From: Ignavibacteria bacterium UBA6688
GTDB taxonomy: Bacteria > Bacteroidota > Ignavibacteria > UBA10030
DNA length: 6,447 bases
Direction: 5' to 3'
NCBI GenBank assembly: GCA_002454845.1
Contig: DKJQ01000051.1
Span: 1-6,447, forward strand
Position numbers and translations under genes: made by a program. This document shows positions 1 to 5,038 of the stretch, piece by piece. Within the stretch, counting starts at the first letter, position 1; every line of letters begins with the position of its first letter. Below the pieces are notes generated by a model that did no database searches, was not told the origin of the DNA, and saw only the letters and a program-made list of their open reading frames with translations.

Positions 1-2
1 GT

Positions 3-1343
3 TCGGAGGGGCCGGGCGGGATTTTCTTTGATGATGCAGGTCTGGCGCAGTCGATCGGTATCGTCGCCCTGCTCTTCATCCTGTTCGCCGGCGGATTGGA
101 TACGCGATGGACTTCCGTGCGCCCCGTGTTGTGGCAGGCGTTGAGCCTTTCCACGCTTGGTGTGTTTGTCACGGCATTAAGTGTCGGGCTCTTCGTTTCT
201 TATGTCCTCGATTTTTCGCTTCTCTCCGGCCTGCTGCTGGGCGCGATCATCTCCTCCACCGATGCAGCGGCCGTTTTCTCCGTCCTCCGGTCCAAGAACG
301 TCAGCCTGCGTGGTCAATTGAAACCTCTGCTCGAGCTCGAATCCGGCAGTAACGATCCCATGGCCGTCTTCCTGACCGTCGGAACGATCCAACTCATCAC
401 TTCCCCCGAAACCACAATCGGGAATATCATCCTCCTCTTTTTTGTCCAGATGGGCCTCGGTGTCGGCATCGGACTTGGATTGGGGAAAGGGATGGTTTTG
501 CTGTTGAACCGGATGAAGTTCTCCTACGAAGGGATGTACCCGGTGTTCTCTCTCGCTGCCGCGTGTTTCATCTACGCGATGACGGCAGTTATAGGAGGGA
601 GCGGCTTCATGGCGGTCTATGTGGGTGGATTGGTGGTGGGGAACAGTGAGATCGTCCAGAAAAAAAGTCTCTTCCGCTTTTTCGATGGCCTTGCCTGGTT
701 GGGCCAGATAGGAATGTTCCTGACCCTGGGCCTGCTCGTGTATCCCTCGAACATCGCGCATGTCGTTGGGGGCGGGCTGCTTGTTTCCGCGTTCCTGATG
801 TTTGTTGCAAGGCCCGTCAGCGTGTTCCTCTCGACGTTGTTCACAAACCTTGGATGGCGTGAAAAGACACTCGTTTCCTGGGTTGGATTGCGCGGCGCCG
901 TCCCTATTATCCTCGCGACATTTCCCAAGATCGCGCGCGTTCCGGATGCGGACGTGATTTTTAACCTCGTCTTCTTCATCGTTCTGACCTCGGCCCTCTT
1001 CCAGGGTTGGTCGCTCCCGGTGGCGGCGAGACTCCTCAGGGTGGATGCCCCGATGGTGAAGAGGAGGCGCTATCCGCTGGAGTTTGAACCGACGGAGGGG
1101 GTGGATGCGGAGTTGCAGGACTTCATCGTCCCCTACAACTCCTCCGTGATCGGCAAGCAGATCGTCGAACTCGGCATGCCTCCGAACAGCCTTATTGTCC
1201 TGATCAGCAGGAACGAGCGAATGATGGTTCCAAGCGGAGGCACTGTGCTTGAACCGGGAGATACGATCCTCGCCCTGGTGAGCAAGGAAAACCTGGCCAG
1301 CGTGCGGGCGATCCTCGCTGAGCAAAAGGAGGGGACCGACTAA
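3..1343 (+). CDS. Potassium/proton antiporter, NhaP2/CvrA type (CPA1) with C-terminal RCK_C (TrkA_C) domain; 5' end outside window
   Basis: The frame is open from the first bases of the window (codon phase begins at base 3) to TAA at 1341-1343. About 446 residues are visible and the true start lies upstream. The TTG at 96 is an internal Leu, not a start, because the preceding codons read as antiporter sequence (GGIFFDDAGLA...ALLFILFAGGL). Family landmarks are the helix motif SSTDAAAVFSVL (Asp at 261-263), ESGSNDPMAVFLT (Asp at 354-356, the expected ion-binding region), FDGLAWLGQIGMFLTLGLLV, and SWVGLRGAVPIILATFP (about 876-926). After the last membrane helix come a basic linker (VKRRRYPLEF) and an RCK_C-like domain (about 1101-1319), which in this family regulates transport. 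The protein would exchange monovalent cations, mainly K+, for H+ across the inner membrane. E. coli CvrA continues with a further CorC_HlyC-type domain that is absent here, giving a shorter architecture also common in other bacteria. K+ specificity is inferred from family resemblance. Confidence 0.93.
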   Translation, partial: SEGPGGIFFDDAGLAQSIGIVALLFILFAGGLDTRWTSVRPVLWQALSLSTLGVFVTALSVGLFVSYVLDFSLLSGLLLGAIISSTDAAAVFSVLRSKNVSLRGQLKPLLELESGSNDPMAVFLTVGTIQLITSPETTIGNIILLFFVQMGLGVGIGLGLGKGMVLLLNRMKFSYEGMYPVFSLAAACFIYAMTAVIGGSGFMAVYVGGLVVGNSEIVQKKSLFRFFDGLAWLGQIGMFLTLGLLVYPSNIAHVVGGGLLVSAFLMFVARPVSVFLSTLFTNLGWREKTLVSWVGLRGAVPIILATFPKIARVPDADVIFNLVFFIVLTSALFQGWSLPVAARLLRVDAPMVKRRRYPLEFEPTEGVDAELQDFIVPYNSSVIGKQIVELGMPPNSLIVLISRNERMMVPSGGTVLEPGDTILALVSKENLASVRAILAEQKEGTD

Positions 1344-1394
1344 GTCCTTCGATTCATCCCGCTGGTTTCCAGCGGGATTCACTCAGGACTTAGT
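1339..1394. repeat. 56-nt nested palindrome (REP-like intergenic repeat candidate)
   Basis: There are two perfect 10-bp stems, one inside the other. The outer arms are ACTAAGTCCT (1339-1348) and AGGACTTAGT (1385-1394). The inner arms are ATCCCGCTGG (1356-1365) and CCAGCGGGAT (1369-1378), around a TTT loop. The unpaired sides are TCGATTC and TCACTC. The antiporter stop codon TAA (1341-1343) lies in the left outer arm. No T-tract follows the right arm, so it is not a simple intrinsic terminator. The palindromic shape and conserved-looking ends (TCCTTCGATTC ... TCACTCAGGA) resemble dispersed intergenic palindromes of environmental bacteria, but that likeness is from memory and copy number cannot be seen in one window. 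It could also act as a 3'-end stabilising structure for the antiporter mRNA. Confidence 0.75.
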
Positions 1395-1411
1395 GCTGAG
1401 TAAGCACTTTT
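1392..1411 (+). terminator. Weak intrinsic terminator candidate after the antiporter gene
   Basis: The stem AGTGCT (1392-1397) pairs with AGCACT (1403-1408) around a 5-nt loop and runs directly into TTTT (1408-1411). The stem is only 6 bp and the T-run is short, so termination would be inefficient. Its left arm shares three bases with the outer arm of the preceding palindrome, so the two cannot both form fully. Confidence 0.35.
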
Positions 1412-1562
1412 CACTGAAACGACAGGTCCAAATACGTAAACGTAATCGCGAATCGAAGCACTAAGGTCCTGTTCCCGAGAAGAACCTTATCCGAAGTTCG
1501 GCCTGCACCACGGACGAATTCCGCGTGATGAATTCCTGTCGTACCATTCCAACCACAATAGT
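1412..1562. other. Noncoding upstream region of the propeller gene with several small dyads
   Basis: No credible coding frame is present and no confident -35/-10 pair was found. Visible structure consists of TACGT-AA-ACGTA (1433-1444), TAAGGT (1462-1467) paired with ACCTTA (1484-1489), and the perfect palindrome CCGAA-G-TTCGG (1491-1501). The sequence ATTCC also occurs three times at an exact 14-nt spacing (1518, 1532, 1546). These could be operator half-sites or leader structure, or could be chance. The promoter of the 1575-3018 operon should lie in this stretch. Confidence 0.4.
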
Positions 1563-1574
1563 CTGAGGGTTTCC

Positions 1575-2609
1575 ATGAAACGGACGCTCTGGTGTATTGC
1601 CTTGATGTTCATAACCCTTCCTGTGTTCGGGCAGGAGGGGACGCTGATCGTGCTCAACAAGTCCGATCATACCGCATCGCTGATCGACATCGGGTCACGC
1701 TCCGTGATTGCCACACTCCCGACCGGCACAGCTCCTCACGAAGTAACCGTCTCACCCGACGGTAAACGAGCGGTGGTGGCGAATTACGGTACAGGTCCGC
1801 AGCCCGGCAACTCCTTGACGGTGCTCGATCTCCCGGGCAAAAAGAAGCTCAAGGATATTAGTCTTGGCGACTATAGACGTCCGCACGGAATCATGTGGGC
1901 CGGCGCGAACACCGTTGCGGTGACCATCGAGGCGAACAAGGCGTTGCTCCTGGTCGATATCGAATCGGGGAACATTCTTCGGGCGATCGAAACGGATCAG
2001 AACGTCTCGCACATGGTAGTTCTATCGAATGACCTTTCAAGGGCGTTTGTGGCAAACATCGGCTCAGGGAGCCTAACCGTGATCGATCTTGTCGGCAACA
2101 AGAGGGTCAGAAACATCCCGACAGGGGCTGGAGCCGAGGGGATAGACATGACGCCGGACGGAAAGGAGGTGTGGGTGACGAACCGTGGAGCGAACACCGT
2201 CTCGGTCATTGACGTCATGACGCTTGAGATCACGGCCACGCTCGAATCCGAGTCATTTCCGATCCGGGCCAAGGTCACGCCGGATGGGAAGTATGTGCTG
2301 GTATCCAACGCCCAATCGGGGGACGTGGCAGTCTTCGATGCGAAAGGGAAAAAGGAAGTGCGTCGGGTTAAAATGGAATTCAGTCCCGTGGTGGATGCCG
2401 ATCAGCGTTTGTTCGGGAACCAGTTTGGGAAGAGTCCCGTTCCGGTCGGTATCCTGATCGACCCCTCCGGCACGTTTGCATTCATCGCAAATACGCAAGC
2501 CGATATCGTGACCATGGTCGATCTCCGGGAATGGAAGATCATTGACCGCCTCATCGCCGGCAAGGAGCCGGATGGGTTGGGGTTTTCAAAGATCAGAATT
2601 GTGAAGTAG
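1575..2609 (+). CDS. Secreted YVTN/YncE-like beta-propeller repeat protein
   Basis: This is a 344-residue protein. The ATG at 1575 is preceded by GAGGG (1565-1569) at a workable spacing. The N-terminus MKRTLWCIALMFITLPVFG is a typical Sec signal peptide, with likely cleavage after VFG (about residue 19), so the protein should be periplasmic or extracellular. The rest is a series of about 40-residue propeller blades with the pattern 'hydrophobic, V/I-D, ..., G..P..., ..PDG...V.N.....V.VID'. Examples are the segments near residues 22-62, 150-188 (FVANIGSGSLTVIDL), 191-215 (MTPDGKEVWVTNRGANTVSV), 234-255 (VTPDGKYVLVSNAQSGDVAV) and 295-326 (IDPSGTFAFIANTQADIVTM). Blade 3 (about 108-140) is more degenerate. 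Such propellers usually serve as binding scaffolds or surface proteins, and no catalytic residues are recognisable, so the substrate is unknown. The downstream gene starts 16 bp after the stop and is probably cotranscribed. Confidence 0.88.
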   Translation: MKRTLWCIALMFITLPVFGQEGTLIVLNKSDHTASLIDIGSRSVIATLPTGTAPHEVTVSPDGKRAVVANYGTGPQPGNSLTVLDLPGKKKLKDISLGDYRRPHGIMWAGANTVAVTIEANKALLLVDIESGNILRAIETDQNVSHMVVLSNDLSRAFVANIGSGSLTVIDLVGNKRVRNIPTGAGAEGIDMTPDGKEVWVTNRGANTVSVIDVMTLEITATLESESFPIRAKVTPDGKYVLVSNAQSGDVAVFDAKGKKEVRRVKMEFSPVVDADQRLFGNQFGKSPVPVGILIDPSGTFAFIANTQADIVTMVDLREWKIIDRLIAGKEPDGLGFSKIRIVK

Positions 2610-2625
2610 AACAGAGCCTGGAAGG

Positions 2626-3018
2626 ATGACGCAACAATTTCCAGCGGCGGTCTACGAGCTTGGAATCAACCCCTGTGTGGAGGTTCCGATCCGGGTGAGC
2701 CGTCTCTTTATCAATGGGGAGATGAGGGAACGGGCACAGGTTGATGTGGGGAGTCGTATAACCCTGATCCTGCGTGTCGATTCACGCCCGCGCAGGGTTC
2801 CGATAGCTGGAGGGTTTGCCCGGGCGTTGCAGATCAACCGGAATGTCAGAGTTATATGGGAGTTGCTCACGCCGTCACGGCAGAAGGAGGTTCTTCGCTA
2901 CCTGAACTTTGCGAAACGGCCGGAGACGCTGTGGAGCAATATCATGAAGGTGATCGCTCTTCTTCAGAAGAAGCTCCCGCCGCGCGGGCGTCGGGCGGGA
3001 ATTCGTGTGAGGGTTTGA
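2626..3018 (+). CDS. YdeI/OmdA-like DUF1905 protein with an apparent internal deletion
   Basis: This is a 130-residue predicted cytosolic protein. From memory of the family, the order is: an N-terminal strand ending INPCVEVPxRVS; a small beta-barrel (DUF1905) of about 30-35 residues with a conserved inner 'pv.G.ing..f...l.P'; LFINGEMR.aA.VDVG; RrVPip; and the C-terminal helical motif LTPSRQKEVLRYLNFAKRPETL (residues 81-102). Here INPCVEVPIRVS (14-25) runs straight into RLFINGEMR (26-34), so the middle of the barrel is missing in frame. Family members are normally about 150-170 residues. The C-terminus adds a basic tail (LPPRGRRAGIRVRV). The ATG at 2626 is the only possible start after the in-frame TGA at 2602. 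GGAAGG abuts it with no spacer, so initiation may depend on coupling to the upstream gene, whose stop is 16 bp away. Biochemical function is unknown; Salmonella relatives were linked to bacteriocin or peptide resistance. It may be a decayed copy. Confidence 0.75.
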   Translation: MTQQFPAAVYELGINPCVEVPIRVSRLFINGEMRERAQVDVGSRITLILRVDSRPRRVPIAGGFARALQINRNVRVIWELLTPSRQKEVLRYLNFAKRPETLWSNIMKVIALLQKKLPPRGRRAGIRVRV

Positions 3019-3082
3019 GATCGGGCTGCATCAATCGGAGTCCGTCTCCGGGTAGTTGTCCGAAGCGAACCCGGTCGAGCCG

Positions 3083-3121
3083 AAAAAACAAAGAGGCGAT
3101 CCCTTCCGGAATCGCCTCCTT
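3083..3121 (-). terminator. Intrinsic terminator of the Yip1-family gene
   Basis: Read on the minus strand, an 8-bp stem GAGGCGAT (3111-3118 arm) pairs with ATCGCCTC (3093-3100 arm) around a 10-nt loop containing two more C-G pairs. It is followed directly by TTTGTTTTTT (3092 down to 3083). It lies about 25 bp after the Yip1 stop codon. On the plus strand no T-run follows the hairpin, so it should stop mainly minus-strand transcription, although the hairpin is symmetric and could also slow plus-strand transcripts from the 2626-3018 gene. Confidence 0.88.
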
Positions 3122-3144
3122 GTCAGTACCGCTACGTTGTTAGA

Positions 3145-3885
3145 TCATCGCGCGAAACCCAGGGCCACGGCGCACGCAACCCAAAGAACCCAGAGAACCA
3201 TCGCTACCGCGATGCCGGTCCCGGTTGGCTTGTCCGCCAACTTGCTGAGCCCGATGCCGACCACGACCGCTTGCCAGATCCCGAAAAAATTGATAGACGA
3301 CATGATCAGGTGCATCTTGTTGCTGGTGTCGTATTCGTCGACGACCGCGAGGCCGAGGCTCGGTGTTGCATAGAGTGAGTTCATCGCGACAACCATGAGG
3401 ATCGTCACCAGGAGACCGAGGATGCCGATCCAGCCGGAGAGGCCGTATACTTCGAGATATTTTCCGTACCCTCCGGGAGCTTTAAGGACGAATTTGCCCG
3501 CGAGCCAGAGCACCAACGCCGCTCCGAAAAAAGCAATGGAGATAAAGATTGCGCTCCCGATGACGCCGAAGATCATCATCATGCTCCCTCCCGACATTTG
3601 TTCCGAGGCGTTGTCCGCCTGTTCTTGGGTCAACTTTCCTGAGTCGACCTGTTCCTGCATGGCCTTCCGCTGCGGTTCCATTGCTTGTTCCCGGAGCGTA
3701 TCATTGGAGAACATGACATACGAGAAGGCCGATGCGAGCAGAATCGTAAGGAGAAATGGAATAACCCAGACGCTTGCCCTTGGCGGTCCGGTGCGCACCC
3801 CGTCAAAGGCTTCTGCCGGGGAGGTGAAAACATTCATCATCAAATCGCCCAGGGAGGCGATTTCTGGTGCGGGAGTCTGTTCCAT
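3145..3885 (-). CDS. Yip1-family integral membrane protein
   Basis: This is a 246-residue protein starting MEQTPAPEIASLGDLMMNVF. The start at 3885 is chosen because AGAAGGAG (3893-3900) lies exactly 7 nt upstream; a further in-frame ATG at 3927 would add 14 residues unlike the family and has no better SD. The protein has a short cytosolic N-terminus with 'F.sP..aF..v....p', then TM1 (about 39-59), a hydrophilic helical loop (60-98), and TM2 (about 102-132), TM3 (148-169), TM4 (193-214) and TM5 (222-243). It ends at TGA (3145-3147). Five helices, the Pro at the beginning of TM1 and the conserved G/F-rich third helix fit the Yip1 domain family. Bacterial Yip1 proteins are inner-membrane proteins of poorly defined role, so no transport or enzymatic activity is claimed. 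A strong terminator follows. Confidence 0.82.
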   Translation of the reverse strand: MEQTPAPEIASLGDLMMNVFTSPAEAFDGVRTGPPRASVWVIPFLLTILLASAFSYVMFSNDTLREQAMEPQRKAMQEQVDSGKLTQEQADNASEQMSGGSMMMIFGVIGSAIFISIAFFGAALVLWLAGKFVLKAPGGYGKYLEVYGLSGWIGILGLLVTILMVVAMNSLYATPSLGLAVVDEYDTSNKMHLIMSSINFFGIWQAVVVGIGLSKLADKPTGTGIAVAMVLWVLWVACAVALGFAR

Positions 3886-3892
3886 ATCGGTG

Positions 3893-3900
3893 CTCCTTCT
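3893..3900 (-). promoter_or_regulatory. Strong ribosome binding site fixing the Yip1 start
   Basis: AGAAGGAG on the minus strand is separated by 7 nt from ATG at 3885. It overlaps the TAG (3899-3901) that closes the upstream 69-codon frame, the arrangement seen in translationally coupled gene pairs. Confidence 0.8.
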
Positions 3901-4108
3901 AGAAGGTGGGAATGTGTTCGGGAACACGGAAAGGTAAGTGAGGGAAACCTATTTTCAAAGCAGTTTTTTCTGCTCCATTGCTGGTTGACATTAGAACCTT
4001 AAATGGATATATTCCGTGGCCTTTTTGAGTATTGCGGGCAATTCTCCTGAGACCAGACCGTCTTCCCCCGGCAAAGAAATCGACCAACAGTTCATATTCC
4101 GTACTCAC
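3899..4108 (-). CDS. Possible small protein (69 codons) upstream of the Yip1 gene
   Basis: GTG at 4108 is preceded by a perfect AGGAGGT (4113-4119) with a 4-nt gap. The frame (STEYELLVDFFAGGRRSGL...) ends at TAG 3899-3901, which overlaps the SD of the Yip1 gene, so the layout looks like the first gene of a coupled pair. No domain, signal peptide or membrane helix is recognised. Against coding: a near-perfect plus-strand promoter (3985-4013) lies inside it, its own promoter would have to lie in the opposite gene, and the C-terminal half (IGFPHLPFRVPEHIPTF) has an unremarkable composition. It could be a true small gene, a translated leader for Yip1, or a chance frame. Confidence 0.3.
   Translation of the reverse strand: MSTEYELLVDFFAGGRRSGLRRIARNTQKGHGIYPFKVLMSTSNGAEKTALKIGFPHLPFRVPEHIPTF
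3985..4013 (+). promoter_or_regulatory. Near-consensus sigma70-type promoter for the charged-helix gene
   Basis: TTGACA (3985-3990), a 17-nt spacer (3991-4007) and TATATT (4008-4013) match the housekeeping consensus at 11 of 12 positions with ideal spacing. Transcription would start near 4020, giving a leader of about 100 nt before ATG 4124. It is the strongest promoter seen in the window. Confidence 0.75.
4027..4046 (+). promoter_or_regulatory. Small hairpin in the 5' leader
   Basis: GAG-t-ATTGC / GCAAT-t-CTC forms an eight-pair stem with one T-T mismatch, around a GG (effectively CGGG) loop. It starts about 7 nt after the predicted transcription start and could stabilise the 5' end of the mRNA. 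No T-run follows on either strand, so it is not a terminator. No known riboswitch pattern was recognised. Confidence 0.35.
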
Positions 4109-4112
4109 TAAG

Positions 4113-4119
4113 ACCTCCT
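4113..4119 (-). promoter_or_regulatory. Perfect Shine-Dalgarno sequence on the minus strand, 5 bp from the opposite gene's start
   Basis: AGGAGGT on the minus strand lies 4 nt before GTG 4108. On the plus strand it reads ACCTCCT just before ATG 4124, which therefore has no SD of its own and even carries an anti-SD-like stretch. Either it marks the small minus-strand gene or it is coincidental. Confidence 0.4.
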
Positions 4120-4123
4120 CGCT

Positions 4124-5038
4124 ATGTCGGATATTGAAGAACAACGGCGCAAAGTAGAAGAGTTAAAGCGAAAAATTCTGGAGCAAAAGCGGAAGTCCGC
4201 CGAACCTCAGAAAGCGGTTGAGGATGAAGCCGCTAAGGCTGAGCAGGAGCGTCTCCGGGCCGAGGTGGAGTCCAAACGGAAAGCCGAGGAAGAAGCTCGT
4301 CGTGCAGAGGAAGAGGCGAAAAAGCAGGCAGAAGAGGACGCGCGCCGGGCAGCCGTCGAGGAGGAAAAGCGGAAAGCCGAAGAAGAGGCCCGCCGGAAGG
4401 CTGAAGAAGAGGCTATGAGGGAGGCTGAAGCGGAGGCGAAACGCAAGGCTGAGGAGGCGGTGAAGTTCAAAGAGGAGGCCGATCGCAGGAAAGCGATGGA
4501 GGAGGCGCAGCGGCATGCCGAACTTCTGGCCAAGAAAAAAGCTGAAGAAGAGGCCCGACGTCAGGCGGAAGTGGCAGAGCGGAAACGACGTGAGGAGGAG
4601 GAGCGAAAGAAAGCGGAGGAGGCCAGACGCAGGGCGGAAGAGGCTCGCAAGAAGGCGGAGGAAGAACTCAAGAAGGCTGAAGCTGCGAAGCTGGCCTCTG
4701 ACATGAAACTTGCGGCAAATCCCGAAGCGATGGATACCTATGTCAACCTTCTGAAACAAGCCTGGAAAGACGGCGCGGTCAGTAAGGACGAAGCAGCCAT
4801 GCTCGCCACGCTTCGGACGAGTCTGGGTGTGAGCAAGCAGGATCATGAGGCGCTTCAACAGGAAATCCAACTCGAGATTTACCTGCAGGCGATCGTGAAT
4901 GGCTGGAAGGATGGCGCGATCACTCCGGAGGACTCGGAGAACCTCGACCAGTTACGCGAACGATTTCAAATTTCAGCGGAGGAACATCTCCGGTTGGAGA
5001 AACAGGTGAGAAGGGAAATTCTCAAGCAGAAGTCGTAA
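4124..5038 (+). CDS. Charged single-helix/coiled-coil protein with two tandem C-terminal 47-residue 'WKDG' repeats
   Basis: This is a 304-residue, predicted cytosolic protein with no signal peptide or membrane segment. ATG 4124 is the only start after the in-frame TAA at 4109. No plus-strand SD is visible. Residues 1-30 (MSDIEEQRRKVEELKRKILE...) are a heptad-like helix. Residues about 35-190 are nearly all K/R/E/A with no Pro after residue 28, largely in 8-residue units of the form [KR]xAEEEA[KR], the pattern of a stable single alpha helix or TolA/caldesmon-like rod. The C-terminus has two adjoining, gap-free 47-residue repeats (205-251 and 252-298) sharing 13 identities, including Y, W-K-D-G-A, L..LR, S, H, L and E. 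Each looks like a small helical module (helix, DG turn, helix, helix). The architecture suggests a spacer or scaffold rod presenting a protein-binding module. The function is unknown, and resemblance of the W.DG...E module to TerB- or EF-hand-like folds is only a suspicion. The gene overlaps the htpX-like gene tail to tail by 17 bp. Confidence 0.85.
   Translation: MSDIEEQRRKVEELKRKILEQKRKSAEPQKAVEDEAAKAEQERLRAEVESKRKAEEEARRAEEEAKKQAEEDARRAAVEEEKRKAEEEARRKAEEEAMREAEAEAKRKAEEAVKFKEEADRRKAMEEAQRHAELLAKKKAEEEARRQAEVAERKRREEEERKKAEEARRRAEEARKKAEEELKKAEAAKLASDMKLAANPEAMDTYVNLLKQAWKDGAVSKDEAAMLATLRTSLGVSKQDHEALQQEIQLEIYLQAIVNGWKDGAITPEDSENLDQLRERFQISAEEHLRLEKQVRREILKQKS
4277..4465 (+). repeat. Imperfect 24-bp coding repeats ([KR]xAEEEA[KR] octads)
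   Basis: Residues 52-114 of the charged-helix protein divide into eight consecutive octads, one of them shortened to 7 residues (60-66). Ala falls at octad positions 3 and 7, Glu at 4-6 and Lys/Arg at 8/1. The codons differ between copies (for example GAG/GAA and AAG/AAA alternate), so the repeat is older at the DNA level than at the protein level. The plus strand is strongly purine-rich here and up to about 4690. Confidence 0.7.
4736..5017 (+). repeat. Tandem pair of 47-residue protein modules
   Basis: Copy 1 is 4736-4876 and copy 2 is 4877-5017, in frame and with no linker. Aligned without gaps they share 13 of 47 residues plus many conservative changes (GAVSKDE against GAITPED; LGVSKQDHEAL against FQISAEEHLRL). 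The divergence implies an old duplication. Confidence 0.75.

Noticed and set aside
96..1343. TTG at 96 as start of the antiporter
   Set aside because: The upstream codons in the same frame (from base 3) read as conserved antiporter sequence, so the gene begins before the window.
177..1382. Long minus-strand open frame (about 400 codons) across the antiporter
   Set aside because: Antisense to a clearly recognisable antiporter; its translation is low-complexity and charged with no recognisable domain, and it ends in the intergenic palindrome.
3036..3050. CGGAG/CTCCG hairpin as terminator for the YdeI-like gene
   Set aside because: The stem is only 5 bp and no T-run follows, so it is not a credible terminator.
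3886..3927. Longer Yip1 start at ATG 3927
   Set aside because: The internal ATG at 3885 has AGAAGGAG at ideal spacing; the extra 14 residues are Pro/Arg-rich and unlike the family.
3395..3937. Plus-strand open frame over the Yip1 gene
   Set aside because: Mirror of a good membrane-protein frame that has an ideal SD, start and terminator on the minus strand.
4277..4465. 24-bp repeats considered as a CRISPR-like or minisatellite array
   Set aside because: No constant repeat with variable spacers; the periodicity is at the protein level (octads) with varying codons.
4163..4870. Minus-strand open frame rich in Leu/Phe/Arg, looking superficially like a membrane protein
   Set aside because: It is the complement of the purine-rich K/E/A repeats; Leu and Phe codons arise automatically from CTC/CTT/TTC.
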